Assembly: GCF_000208865.1 (NCBI RefSeq)
Contig: NC_018394.1
Coordinates: forward strand, 1,814,964-1,878,963
Source of the DNA: Neospora caninum Liverpool
Taxonomy: Eukaryota; Apicomplexa; Conoidasida; Eucoccidiorida; Sarcocystidae
Reading direction: 5' to 3'
Length of the DNA stretch: 64,000 nucleotides
The translations under genes were made by a program, and so were the position numbers. Positions 1-13,800 of the stretch are shown here, piece after piece. Position 1 is the stretch's first letter. Each line of letters starts with the position of its first letter. Under the pieces are notes generated by a model, which worked only from the letters and a program-made list of their open reading frames with translations, did not search any database and had not been told where the DNA came from.

Positions 1-3000
1 TGACTCACCTCTCTGTTGCTTCGGCGATGAATCCTAGCGGGATTGTCGCTGGCCCCGCGTATCGGGCGTTTTGCCGAGGGCATCGGGGGCGCATTCCCTT
101 AGGCGGTGGGCACTCTGGACGGCAAACCGAATGCCTTTCGTCTGGTTCTTGCTTTCCGTCGGATAACAATGCGAGGAGTCTATTCACTTCTCGCGAAGGG
201 AGAGATGCCCACAGGGAGGCTCGTGCCTCTGGAGGCTGGGAGTGGAGACCGTCGGCACAGCACCAGCATGCCTTTCGTTCGAGTCCGACGCCAACACCGA
301 GTAGACAGGCGGTCTCGGGAGAGACTTGTCTCGCTTCCGGCACTCGCCCACGGCAAAACGAAAAGAATGCATTCCATTCACACACTGCATCGACACAGCG
401 CCAGCGTCGCAGCCTCTGGCTGACGGCTCGTCAACTCGAATCCCGCGTCTCCGCAGGCTCCCGCTCTTCTCCTGCCTTTTCATTTCCCGCCTCGCCTTCA
501 CGCAGCGCTAGAGATGCATCGCCGGGCGCCCTGTGCCGGTTACATCCGACGCGTGGGCCTTCAGGAGCGCCCTATCCGCTGCAAAATGCGGTACTGCGAT
601 CTCCTTGCCTTCTTTCCTGGTGTTCCGCTACTTCTTCCTTCTCCTCTCTCTCTTCGCCATCCTCGTTGCCGTCAGTGTCTCCCCATCTCTCTCCTTCACG
701 ATTTGGTTCAAGCGACTCGAGTTCCCCGCGCCGAGTGTGCGTTGTTGGTGCTGGCCCCGCAGGCTTCTACTGTGCGAAATATTTGCAGAAGGCAGAGCCA
801 AATCCAGAGAGGTTGCGGGTTGATATGCTCGAGACGCTCCCTTCGCCCTACGGCCTCGTCCGCTACGGGGTTGCCCCAGACCATCCTGAAGTGAAACATG
901 TCACAGAAGACTTTGACGTTGTAAGGAGCGAATCGTGACGTCCTGGCGAATACGTGCTCGGAAGAACAAAGCGCACACGAAACGCAAAGACGCTCCAAGT
1001 TGCTGACACACGGGCTAGCCGCGCCTGATCTCGCGTGTCTGTATTCGTCCACAGCAGCGTGGGGATAGAGCGGGCTGCCACAGCGGGGGAGAGCCTTGCG
1101 GGTTGTGCGAGGAAACGAAACAGCGTCGAAAACGAATCCGAGGCAAAGCGCACAGAGAGCGAGGAGCAGCGTGCGCGTTTCCTGAGACAGTTCGAATACG
1201 AAGATTCCCTTTCTGCGGCCGAGCACTTGTAGGGGACGGCGCCGTAAAGATCTTAAGGACACGAATGCGATCTGGAACATCACCAAAAAAACAAAGAGTC
1301 TCCATGTTTTTCTTTGCTACGTCTGCTTTTCCTTTTCATTTCTCCCCCGCTCTTTTCTTCTGCCGCCATCAGGTTGCACGCCATCCTGGCTTCCGCTTCT
1401 TTGGAAACGTCACTCTGGTAAACCGCCTCACACCGTGTCATTTTCTCTGAGGAAGCGAAACACACGTGCGGGGATGTATGTATATAGTACAAATTCATAT
1501 ACATATCTATGCACTGGACGTTTAGATGTGGATATGCAGATGCACAGAGAAGTGCATACGTATAGCTGTTTCGACATACGCAGGCACACCTATGTCTAGC
1601 TAGCGCAGGTTGGTAGCAGCATTGGTTCTTACGTGAAAGCACTGGCCTAATAAGGAGATCTCCTCACCCCCCGCCAAACACCGGCACAGATACACAAGAG
1701 TGGATGCAAATTCCTCTACCATAATGCGGGGTTGCATAGCTACGAGCCGTGGGTCTACAGTTGCGTGAACACTCGCACACAAACCGTTTGTAGATGGCCG
1801 AATAGGCGTATGTCGTTTGGAACATGATTATGACTGCGATTCGTGTCTCACGTGACTGGGAACCTAGCCTGCGTTCAGGACCACGTACAAAGGCCGCACA
1901 TGGAGATGGATGCCTGGCCTTGCGATGGACAGGCGCTTTCATTTTGGTTTGTAGCAGCTGCGCTGTCTTCTGTCGTAACTCTTACAGGGTACGGATGTCT
2001 CCCTGGAGGAGCTTCGGTCTCTCTACGACGCGGTTATCCTCGCTTACGGCGCTGCCGGTGAGTGTTGTATCTCTTTCGGACTGCTTTTTGCCGCTCTTCT
2101 TTTTGTCTCGCCTCGCATTCTCTCTGTCTTCTCCGAGAATCCTCTTCTCGCGTTTCGTCTTCGTGCTGGCCGCGAATCGGAAACGCCTTCGGATTGTCAG
2201 GAGCTAAAGACAGCCCCATGCGTCTTGTTCTGTTTGAACACCCTGCTCCCGGGGTGACTGCCTCAGGTGATCGGCCGCTGCGGATTCCGGGAAGCACGGA
2301 ACTCCGTGGCTGTCTTTCTGCGCGTGAATTTGTTGGATTCTACAATGCGCATCCGCCGTCGCTTAAGAAGGCTCTTGCTCTCCTTCCCGAGCTCCCCCCT
2401 CACGGAGACGCCCACCGGCTAGGCCTCCGGCCACCGTCAGCATGCGTTGTTGGGTAAACCTCACGGGAAAATCTTCATCAGCGGGGGACTATTTGCTAAG
2501 ACCACGTGAGGCGAGGCAGGCACACTCAGAGCGAATTGCCACGCGCACGTGTGCATAGATACGCGTGGATCTGTGGTGATATTACGTGTTCTGTGGTAAG
2601 AACAAGGCCACGGCGACACACGCGAGTTACGCATGCATGTGTTTTTAAGCAACCTGCAAACCGCGGGTGCGTCTGCTGCTATTTTCGATTCTGGAAGGAC
2701 ACTGGTCTATTGGGAACTGCAGACGCGTCGGTGCGAGCTCGAGAAACAGGCTTTTAAAAGCTTTTGAGCGTGGAAAACCTGAGTCTGAGCGACTTGTTTT
2801 TGCCATCTCTGTTCCACAGACGCGAAAGCGTCGTGCTCTTCCGCGCAGCCCTTCCGTTTCCACCGAGCCTCTCGCCGCATGCGTTTGTTTTGGCGTTCTC
2901 AGAAATGGAAATGTGGCGCTAGACGCGGCTCGCCTGCTTGTAAAAGCCAGAGAGAAGCTGCGTGCCACAGATATTCACGAGCGCGCCTTGGACTGGTTCA

Positions 3001-6000
3001 CTCACGCAGGCATTCGGGAGGTTACCGTAATCGGCAGACGAGGATGGGTCCAGTCCTCCTTCTCCAACAAGGAGCTCCGAGAGGTGCGGGATTCGATCGT
3101 TCAGTTTGCATGCACCAGCCGCGCGCGTCCCGCGATGCGTGCAAACATGTCGCGATACGCGTTCGCGCGCGCTGAAAGTGTCAGCAGGACGACCTACCAC
3201 GCGTGTGCACTCAAGTCTGTTTAACACGATCTATCCTAAACATAAGTGTATGTGCACAAATGCACATACTCACTCACATAAACATATATGTATACGGGTG
3301 TGAGACGGTCTCCCGTGCTTCGTATATGTTTGAGCACACAACTATCTAGGCTTGATAGACATCGGCGTAGATCGCCGGAGGTGGGTACAGAACAGCCAAG
3401 CAGCAAATGTTGTGTAGCTTCCTTTTTTCCCCGATGTGGCAGCACGTCTGTGCCGGTCCAGTTTCCTCCCCGTTTTTCCAGTGTCTATTGTTTGTTGCGC
3501 GCTGACCCTGAACATCACCTTCTCGCCTCGTTTGCCATCTTTCTTCACTCTGCAGAGACAGGACACCCACACTCGAACCGTGGTGAACACTTGGAGCTTT
3601 TGTCTCTGAGGTTTGTCTTCCCTTCAGCTGGTGACCGACGACACGATCCTTGCAGTTATTGATCCCGCCGACTTCTCAGCGAGCCTCACCGAGGCTTCCT
3701 TGGAAGAACTCCGGGTAAGGACGCCTGGAAGAGATGCGGGGATCTGGCTTCCTAGCAAGTCGAGGCTCGTCTGTTTCCAATCGAGAGAGAGAGTGCCCAC
3801 AGTGCCTCGCTTGGCGAGATTCTTCACCTACCTGTCCCGCACAGGATCTGCCAAACACATTTCGTCCATATGCATATATACATATCTATTCAGGTATGTG
3901 ATTGACTATGCTTCGACTGGCGGTGCGTCCTAGGCGTGTCTGACGGCCATGTGTTTCTGCCGCTGTGTGGGGTGTAGAGACGTCGTTTCTCGCTTGTTCT
4001 GATTTTCCTCTCAGGAGTCGCGTTTGAAGCAACGATCGCGCGCACTCTTTGAGCAGATGGCAGCCAACGTGAGTCAGAAAACACGCGCAAAGCAAACTTC
4101 TCGACCTTTTTCTTCTAAGAGACACCTTGCGACCACGACGGCAAACGGCCTGCTGAATAGCCCTGCTACACGCTCCGGATACATATACATAAAATGCATA
4201 TATATGTACGGCGCGTTTCCGCTGCTTTATATCGGCGGCTGTCCGGTATCCAAGTGGCGAATAGAAGGCCCGAATCGAGAACAAGAAAGAGACCACAGCT
4301 GCGGGGATTCGTTGTCTCGCCGTTCAGTCGTCTCTGGATCCCGCTTTTCACACGCGCTTCAAGTCGTTTTCGATAACTCATCGTTTTCCTAGCCCCCACC
4401 CCTGCGAATGGTTTCTTTCGCAGTGGGACGAACGCGAGAGAACAGATCGGCCAATTGTGCATCTCCGTTTTCTGGCGTCTCCCGTTCGCGCTCTGCCTCA
4501 TCCTGACGGTGAGTTCCTGTTCCTCGTGTTGCTTCCTTTCGTTTCGGCTTGGGAGCAAGTCTCTGGCAGCTGCAAAAAAACGGGATTCGTTTCCTGTGTT
4601 TCCTCGTGGCTACAGCACGCCTCGAAAACCCTGTACCCTATTCGCCCTCCCACGCAAACGTGCCTGTGTGGTCGACCGTTTTCTCGCCGCAGACCGCACC
4701 CACTTTCACACTTTTCTCCCCGTTTTCTCTCTCGTGCCTGCGGTCTCTCTCTCCTGCCTGTGCGTCAACTGTTCGCTGAGCGCTTGCGTCTTCCCTCTCC
4801 GTTTCCACTGTCCATTTTCCGAGTGATCTTGCCCCTTCGCTCCTTTCCGTTTGTCCTTCCCCTCCTCGCCGCCCTGTTCTCCTTTTCATTTAGCTGGCCC
4901 TCTGCGCACCGCTTCTCACTCCTTATGCTCCGTGCTCTGCCCTAGATGTGTCTCCTTTCCTCCAGCCGAGTCTCGCCTCCCCTGCTGGTGCCTTCAGACC
5001 CGTCGCGGATCGGAGCCTTAGAGGTGACCCGCAATCGCCTGGAAGGCTCGGCAGGCGCCCAGCGAGCCGTGCCCGAAGAGAGAGGAGCAACACGACAGGA
5101 AGACGGTCGAGAGTACGGAGAGGAAACGACTGTTTCGGCAGACGAACGCATGCGAGAGGACTGGGCGTCGACTGCGAGGGACACAAACACAACCAAACCT
5201 AACCTCCCAGACAGAAGCACGCTCCCGACTTTTCTCTCTGCGGCCTCTGTCGCCTCTTCTTCGCGTTCCCCTCCTTCGGTCTCGTCGTCCTCTGTCCTGC
5301 CTGCATCTCTCCTCATTTGGAGCATCGGCTTCCAGGCTGTGCATGCGCCGAATCTTAGGCTGCCGACGGTGCCAGGCACCGGAGCTCTAGTAAACGACGG
5401 AGGACGCATTCTCGGTCTAGAGGTATGTCCTCGGTCTCCTTAGTTTTCCTTCCTTTCTTCATTTGTTCTTCTTCGTTTTCCTTCTCCCTGTCCCCTTTCG
5501 CTCGCTAGTTGCCTCTGTGCGTGATGCGCCCTGCGCTGATTGCTGTTTTTTTCGTTCTCTTCGTTTTCCTCTCGTCTCCTCCCGTGGTTTCTTTCCGAGT
5601 TCTGTCTTGCGCGCGCCACGCGGTCTCTGCGTTGGTGTTGTTGAGTCTGCACCACGGCAATTCTCTGTTTTGCTTTTCGTTTGTCTGCAGTCCGATGACA
5701 GCGGCAGGACGACCCAGGGGGGGGTGTATGCCAGCGGCTGGGTTCGCCGAGGCCCTCGGGGAGTGATTGCGACGAACATCATGGACGCTCGCGAGACGGC
5801 TGACCGCGTTCTCGCCGATCTTCACCTTGCTCATTCCGCCACCGGTGCGCGCGCCGAGCCTCAGCTTCCGTCTGTGACCGCTCCCGTGTCGTCGGCGACC
5901 TCGCGTTTTCTCGGCGATTCCTCGGAGACAGGATCCAGAAGAGGCCTCGCGGGTGAGAAAGCAGAGGCGGATGCTGGAGACGAGAGCACGCAGAATGGGA

Positions 6001-6278
6001 AGATTCAACGGGCCTCGCAGCCCGCAGAGGAACCCAACGCGCGGCCAGAAGAGGCGCACGCGGCGCTGCCTTCCCTCGAAGACCTTCTCCGAAGGCGCGC
6101 CGTACACCCTGTGACGTATCAGGGTTGGCTGCGTGTGAAGGACGAAGAGAAACGGAGAGGCCAAACGCGAGGGAAGCCTGCAGAGAAGATCGCATGCATC
6201 GACGAAATGCTCGCCATCGCCCACGGCGAGCCCCCAACGGCGGGGATCCAAAGGCGTGACGACCGCCCTTCCCTCTAG
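1..6278 (+). CDS. FDXR: Mitochondrial-type NADPH:ferredoxin (adrenodoxin) reductase, 10 exons, 5' end possibly outside the window
   Basis: FAD enzyme that passes electrons from NADPH to mitochondrial [2Fe-2S] ferredoxin, which feeds Fe-S cluster assembly. It is not the plant-type plastid FNR. Exons by phase: 27-920, 1373-1417, 1988-2057, 2267-2453, 2903-3083, 3628-3714, 4015-4068, 4424-4508, 4998-5422, 5691-6278, giving about 871 residues against about 490 in animals. The FAD motif VVGAGPAGFYCAKYL lies in exon 1, followed by LVRYGVAPDHPEVK. The NADP motif VVGNGNVALDAARLL spans exons 4-5. GRRGWVQSSF is in exon 5, and the C-terminal GWVRRGPRGVIAT is in exon 10. The only in-frame ATG before the FAD fold is at 27, but the frame is open to position 1, so the start may lie upstream. 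About 230 Arg/Ser-rich residues precede the fold, consistent with a targeting region. Exon 9 carries a Ser-rich insertion. The family call is firm and the N-terminus is not. [No confidence was given for this entry; the 0 is a placeholder required by the schema.]. Confidence 0.
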
Positions 6279-7800
6279 GCCTTTTGTGACGCCACCGGTA
6301 TCGCCAATGATGCCTCTCAGGTGAAAGAACACCTTTCGAACGCAGCCTCCCACGTCGACATATACTCGCAAATAAAGGCATATATGTGCCTGAATATAAC
6401 TGTATGCGGCCAAGTCTTTTCAAGCAACTGGTACAAAACTCTGTGTCGGCAATGGATAATATAGAGATAGTTCTTTGCACGTATGTGAGCAGGGATGACT
6501 GGAAGTCTCCGCAACTTGCAGATCTCTCTATGCAGACATGCACATGACCACGCAAACTACAAACCATATGTATGTGTAATAGCATATATATTTGAAAATG
6601 TGGTACTTGATGGAATGTGGAGGTAGACTCGGCACGGTTGAAACGCCAGGTTAGGTACGGAACTGTCTTCTCTATGCATGCGTGAGTCGCGCGACGCTGT
6701 GCGTGCGTTGCGGTCCGCGAAAAAGAGGCAGTTTTTCTTTTCGAACGAACTCAACGCGCCTAAATTAGCTCCTCCTGTTCAAGGCGCGAGGAACGGCGCC
6801 GAACCGAAGACTTGAGACAGCCGAACTGAGGAAAGCAGCCTCAAGTTTGTGTGTGAGGACGCCCAGTCTTCCCAGTTGTAGCGCACCGCGCAAGAGAGAC
6901 CAGATGAACTGGAGAGGGAAACGGAGAAGCCGAGATTACGCGAACAAAAACAGGAGGGCAAACCGAGGGTTGCTCTCGTGAGAGATAGCGAGGAAGAGAG
7001 GGAGAGGAAGGGGGGAAGAAAAAGGGACACCGAGATGCGAGGAGGAAAGAGCGACGTGTGGGGAGAGAGGAGACAGACCAGGTGCAAGACAGAGAACGAA
7101 AGACAAAGCCGGTAGGGAGAAAATCAAGAGAAGGATGGTGAGCTAGACAGGGAACAGAAGAGCTGTGGAGGGAAGACGGGCTCTGTAACGATGTGTTCTT
7201 TGCGAACGTCTGTTCCGTCGTCAGCGGAGACAGACAGAGCCAGTCGTTCCACTCTCTGAGGAATCGCGACTCGTTTGACATCTGGTGGGGGAAAGACAAG
7301 AGACAGGTGGGGAGTTGCGGCGCAGAGTTCGCTTCTTTCACGCGAGAGACATCCAAAAACCGAAAAGAAACATGCCCGTGCGTAGAGGCTGCCGCCTCCA
7401 CCGCAAACCTGAAAACGCCTGGAAGAGACGCGCTCGAGGCGGCAAGGAAACATCGAAAGACTCGAAAGGCTAGCCTTCAAACAACGGGGAAAACATCGCA
7501 CTCGAGGTCTCGCTAAAAGAAAAACACACTAGCATACTTGCGCACCGCATGCTCGCAGGAGAGCAGGTTAGAGAACATGAAGCCATAACTCGCTTTCTGT
7601 CTCTGGTACACAGCGGACGCTCAAAAACCTAGCGCGATCTGGACAGGTGAACGGAATCCACAGACACGACTGCGAATGTCGGCGTTGAGCTGCCGGCATG
7701 CACGCATGCACCGTCAGAGGCTGTTGGGGCGGAGACCCGACTCCAGCTGTCCATGGACTTTGTTTTGACGGATTTATGGGATTTTGCTGGTTTCGCTCGT
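6279..7800. other. Convergent intergenic spacer between reductase and dynein genes
   Basis: Both flanking genes end here, so this 1.5 kb should hold two 3' UTRs and their poly(A) sites. The left part (about 6300-6640) is AT-rich with short TATA runs. The right part (about 6850-7150) is a purine-rich stretch on the plus strand whose minus-strand reading makes Ser/Leu/Pro-rich ORFs without recognisable motifs. I see no gene in it. Confidence 0.6.
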
Positions 7801-10800
7801 TCACTCCTCAGCCATCAGCATGGCGACACCCGCCAGGACCCAGCGCTCAACCGTGTCGTCCATATCCATCCTGAAGCAAGCAGAACAGCACTTGCTTGTC
7901 CCTTTGTCGCGCTCGGGGGAACAGCACCAGAGAGAGGTTCGCGGTTGCCGAATCCTTGGCCGGGGGCTGGGCCTCGACACTCCCTCTGTATTTATACGTA
8001 GATGTCCTAGTTTCGAGGTGTTTCGGCCCCGGCTCCGTTCTGTGTGGTCTTTCCCGTGCTGTCGCTGTGTGTGGGGGTTCACCTCAGAGCCTAACAAGCC
8101 TAACAGACACTGTGCTCAGCGTTTGCTCTCCACGCATCTGTGCACCTCAGAGAAAACTGTGGCCTCGGCGCAGGCCTGCGCTGTCGAGCCGGCGCCAGGC
8201 CGCAAACGTACCTTAGATTCGCAGTGCACACGAAGCTGGGGCCTCGCTGAGCGGTGACGTAGACGGGGCATTCGTACATGTTTTCCCAACTGAAGTCTTT
8301 GGCTTGAATGGCGGAGACGTTGATGACTGGAAGTGGGCTGAAGAGTTCTTTCGGCCGTGACTCGACGATGTTTCCCTCGGTGCCTTTTCCGTCGTCCCAC
8401 GCAGCACCCTCGAGGACGAGCCCGTGGATGTACACTCCCGACTCGGGGGCCCCGGGAACGTCTTTGTGGTTTTGGATCGAGGACACCGTCCAGCGGAGAC
8501 ACATGTCGTCGAGAGGCAGGTTGTCGGACCGCGCACTCGCCTGCATGATGGCCGTGAGGAAAGACATTGGATTGAAGAGGCCGGAGATCCAGAGCGAGGG
8601 CAGTAGCGTGAGCTCGGCAGTCCAGCTCTCGAGTTGTTTGACGCGCTCGAGCAAGTCCGAGATCCACGGCGCGAGAGTCTTGTTCGACAGATAGGACACT
8701 TTTTTCCACGTTTCCGGCACGCGCTGAGCAAAGAGCGCGTTGGAGAACTGCTCCATCGCCTCCGTGATGTTCAGCTGGCCGGCGAGTCCCTTCTCGAGCT
8801 CTTCCAGCGACGCGTGCACTTCACTCAGCAGAGTGTTCATCCGCTCGACTTCCTAAAAGACAAAACGCGAGGCAAAAGACGGACGTCTCGCTTCCGTAGC
8901 CTGGGGACGTCGAGCGAAGGCCTAAACCCTCCAGTGCAGTTCCTCGCAGAACGGTTACGCACGAACGAAGCTCGAGACAGGCGGGACAGGCGCGTGCGCG
9001 CGGGAAGCCTAAGGAGAACCGGAGAGCGCGAAAGCGAAGACGCAACTCGGCCCGTACCTGGAGACACACAACGACAAAGGGGTGGAACTCTCGAACGCGC
9101 GCCTTGATGCTTGGAAGGTCGAAGGGATGCGGCACGCGCACGAGCAGCTGCGCGACTGTGGCCTTCAGGATGTCTTCTTTCCGCTGGCCTTTCTGGGAGC
9201 CGCCGCCGGACCCGAGAACAACCTGAAGAAACCAAAGCATCGGCAGTCAGCCGAATCTCCAGCCCCCGTCGAGAACGAAAGCGAGTGAACACGGAGACAA
9301 AAGAAAAGAGAGAGACGGACGAGAGATTACGCAGTTACGGTGGGCGCATGAGCGTCTCTGCCCACAGCGAGGTAGTAACAGGGGCGACGGAGACTTCAGA
9401 GAGGCTCCGGTACCGCCGAATATGCCAGTCGACGACGATAAAAAAGCGCAACACGACAGGTTCCCGCCAATGCCGACAAACGGAAAGGAACAGAGGGCCT
9501 CAGAGAAACCTGCATGCAACGGTTTATAGATCCCGATATCGCGAGCAACGCTGCTGAAGACGCGTACAGACACCCGAAAGCGAGGAGGAACCACAAGTAA
9601 AACATGTGTGGAGCTGTCCTCACACACCAAAGAGAAAACAATCTTTCTAGGCCTGGGAGCACGCGTCCATCCCCCAGGGCGCCAGGTGACACACACTCCG
9701 AAGAAGATTTCAAACAGACGTAAGAACGCTGAAAAACACCCGGACGTCGCCAGTGGGTACTGACCTCATTTGCGCGTGAAACAAGAGAAAGATGAAACAG
9801 GTGGACAAGCACGCGTCGGAAGTCCCGAGACGTCTCTGTGAGACTGTCTCGTCTGGTGTCTTCACGCCATCGAGAAGAGCGACGAGGAAAACATCCAAGG
9901 AAAGTGAAGCACCAAACAAGAAGCCGCGATCTGTTCCCTATCTCGCCACTCATAGGAACGAGTACGCTCTGCTGGCGCTCTGCCTCCCACGCTGTGTCGC
10001 GGCCTCTTTGCGCGCCACAAACACATTTCCGTGAAGAGAGACTCGCGTCCTTCTCCCGTGGCACAGACGGCGCGTGGTTGTCGCATCGTTCCCCACTAGA
10101 GTCACAGAGAGAACGGCGAAACGTGTCGCAGAGGAACCCGCTGTCGAAGCGTGCCTTCGACTGCGGTACAACGAAGTTACCCTACCCTCCATCTCTAACT
10201 TCGGGGTTGAGAACCTCACGATCCGAGCTGGGTCTCATCACACCAGATGTTCTGTGAGAACCTCGATCCTGCCCCGAGGCGTTCATCGAAAACGAAAAGC
10301 GCGACGGCGAGCGACGGACCTGTATATTGGCGAAGAGCGACTCGCCCTGGGCACTCAGGTAGCCGATTTCCGCGTTCGGATGCAGTCCAAACATTTGCGG
10401 AGTCTCCGCAGGCGTCTTGTCCTCGATGTATTTGCTGTAGGCGGCATGATCGGACTTGCTCGGATCTGGGCACTTCAGATTCGGGGCGAGTTGCATACCG
10501 GAGAGGGCTTCCGGAACGATGAACGTCTTCAAGTACGTGTTGTTCGTGCGGCGATCAAAGGCGTCGGTGATATGGCCTCCATACATGATTTCCCCGAATA
10601 TGTAGCGAATGTCCTCATACGGCACCACACTGCTTCTGCGAACACACATACACAGCCAAGGCGAGAGAGACAGAGGGAATGTGCGAACGGCTCAAAAAAC
10701 GCGAAAAACAAGACACACGACACAGGGCGACTATCGACGACGATACAGGAGTGCCTCAGGGGCGATCGTAGGTTCTACGTAGCCTAAAGGAGGCTTTAGG

Positions 10801-13800
10801 AAGAATTGCTGCTCGTGTGCTTGCGGCCGGTGCACACGTGTTGTTGAGAAGGCGACGCAGGCCGATCTCAGGTGAGGGTAAACAGAGTTGACCCAGGAAG
10901 GAAGTTTTTTCTGTCCCACCATCTGGAGATGCGCTTTCGTATTCTCTTTAAAACCTTCTCGCGACCGATAGAGGGAGAGGGGAGAACCGCTGCGCCGCTC
11001 ACGACGGCGTTCGGGAGCTTTCCTGTGCCCGCGCTCACTTATCCAGGAAGTTGCGCAGAACATTTCCGCAGATGTTCAGATCGCCGACGTTGAACGAGTA
11101 AATCTTGCTCCACCCCAAAGAGCCGAATTTCTTTCTGCCGAGGATGACGGCGTGGAAAAAGCAAAGATTGAACACGAGGCCTTTGAATTCTTTGCTTTTC
11201 GCACACGACTCCAAACGCTCCTGCACAGGTGGGCGCCAGAGGCGAAAAACCGCAGCACCACGAAAAAAGATCCACATGCAACTCACAGAGAACCACGTCT
11301 CGCTCGACGTCTAGAGACAAACGGAAGTGTCAATACACACGCATCCCCGATACACCTAAGGACACACTTTCTGTATGTAGAGAGGGATCTACATAATTTT
11401 TTATGTACCAATGTACATCCACAGCTCCAGCCGACCAAGTGTATATAACTCTTCTCACCCATATACATATATACATATATATGTGTAGATACTTGACTGT
11501 TGGTGCGATATGTGGAAGGGTATCGGGGTGTTTCCTTTCGTTTTTGGTGCATATTGAGGGCCTGTTTTTGTGTGATGAACGAGTTCGACAGGTTACTGAT
11601 TTTGCGGAGGCGGATCGGCGTGAAGCCGCATCAGTCGACGCAATTCTGCGAATGCACGGATACCAGCCCCTGTCTGAATTTCCCTCGCTCTCGCTTCTCT
11701 CCCCTCCTGTGCACGTTCACGTCTGCGTCTCCTGGCCCATGACTGTTCTCGCGGCTCTCTCTTGGTGACTGCCTGCGCGCCGCCTCCCCGCAGCGTTTCG
11801 TAAAGAAAGCCCACATGGAACTACCAAGTTCTTCTCCACCTTTCTGACTCTCTGGCCAGAGGACACGCGCCTGTTTAACGGTGTCTGTTGGTTCTCGAGT
11901 CCAGGATGTAACTTGGTCAAAAAGTTAAAAAGACAGCTTCAACTTGAACTTCGCTTACTGCAGAGAAGATTCCGAACGCGCGCCGGAGATTCGCCTTGAG
12001 GTCTTGCGGCGCCTCGTCGGCGATTTTGATGCTTCTTTGCAGAGTTCGCTCCGGAATGATTTTCATATCGGGGAGAGGCGGTGGTTCCGAGGAGATGACG
12101 CATCGGAAGTCTTTGTGGCCAGTCTCGGCCACTTGCTCGAGAGTCCGTTGCAGAATCTGAGGAGAAAATGTGGACAGAGCCGAGCGACAAAAGAGCGAAA
12201 AGTGACACAGACAGCGAAGCCGGAAGAGACGCGAAAAGAGAAGAGTCGCCTCCACAGCGCAAAAAAGCTCCTGTCACGCTCGGACACGCTTAGCAGGAGC
12301 GAGAAAGGAAAACAAAACGGACCATGGTACACGCTGTAGAGTTTACGGTTAAGTAGAATCCCGACGGAAAGCAGACGAAGAGCAGGAACAAAAAAGACGC
12401 AGACCACAGCTTCCAAGTCCTCGTCGAGGGACCCAGTGCAGGTGGAAACAACGCCCGCGAGATTGCCGAGCAAAGAAAAAAATGCACACAACGGAGATAT
12501 ACCTAACCGACACACTCCCAACTTAAATCTATCCATATATATCCATATATATCCACATATATCCATATATATATATAGTTGCTTAGGCTTGTGTGTATGT
12601 AGCGTGATCGATAGAGCAGGCGATCAGCGGCGAGGGCGGTGTCGTGCGGACAGGGCCTTGTTCGAAGCGAGACAGAGAGCCAGGGAACCACACGCGAGCT
12701 CCGATGAGTCGCTACGCAGGAGACAGAGCGAGGACGAAGAGAACAAGGATTGAGCAATGGGCATTAACTGCATGCAGAGATGTACTGCTAGGAATCCCCA
12801 GAGAGCCCCAGGGGCATCCAGCAGTGTATCAAAGGCCATCTGGATGAAGATGTAGCCTGTTTGAGGGGGGAGACATGGACGAGCGTTTTTGGTGACAAGG
12901 CAGCGCGACGGGAGAGCGTCGGATGCACAGAGTGATTCAACGCAACTGGTACCTTCAGCCAGTCTTGCATGAGGTGGACGTTTTGCAGCATCACCCAGCC
13001 GCCGTCGACCGCCGCCTTCTCGACAGCCTGGATGGCCAACGTCTCCTGTCCTTGACCCATCGAAATGTTCACGAATTTTCCATTTGCCTAGAACATAAGT
13101 GACAGAGACACGAGATGGTGCGTCCGGAAAGGCAAATCCGACTTCTGAAACCACTCCCGCGCAAGAATCCAAGAAAGGACACACCGCGGTGGGTCGGCAG
13201 ATGCATGCAGAAATACCCTGTCTCTGCACACTTGCTCCTTATGCATAAATACTGATATATATATATATATATACATAAATATATGTTGTGGGAGAAACTA
13301 TAGATCCGGATGCGCATGTGTAGCCATGCCGAGATTCATGCACATTCTGGAGCTGTCTTGTGTATGGACTCTAGGTACTAGGTGCGTGTAGACCCACAGC
13401 CGCAGACGGCTTCATCGGTCCCTGCATTGTATACTTCTCGTTCGTATGCGAAAAAACGCCACATGCGTACAAGACCTGAAACTCGAGTCACACCTTCTAC
13501 GCATATAAACATTTATACGCATACGTTTATAGGCATGCGCATATTTATATATCTATGTATGTATACATACATGTTTATATATATATATATATATATGAAT
13601 GCCTTGTCATTTGCGAGTGTCCTTACCGCAGTGCACCCGACAGTTCTGGCCATGTCTTCGACAGCGGGTGTCGGATCGACGCCAGGGAAGAGGACGAAGA
13701 AGATCGGGGTGTTTTTGTCCGATTCGAAATACGCTTCGCGCATGTTGAAGAGCGGCGGCTCCACAAAGAGAGTCCCGAGATGCTGCAAGACAAATTCCTT

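Noticed and set aside
5505..6585. Minus-strand ORFs of 302 and 268 codons over the reductase last exon
   Set aside because: Antisense shadows of the conserved reductase C-terminal exon.
12157..12952. Reading [20 protein letters not shown] as an extra dynein exon
   Set aside because: The flanking exons join directly in phase as [15 protein letters not shown], matching the family with no gap, so this is intron.
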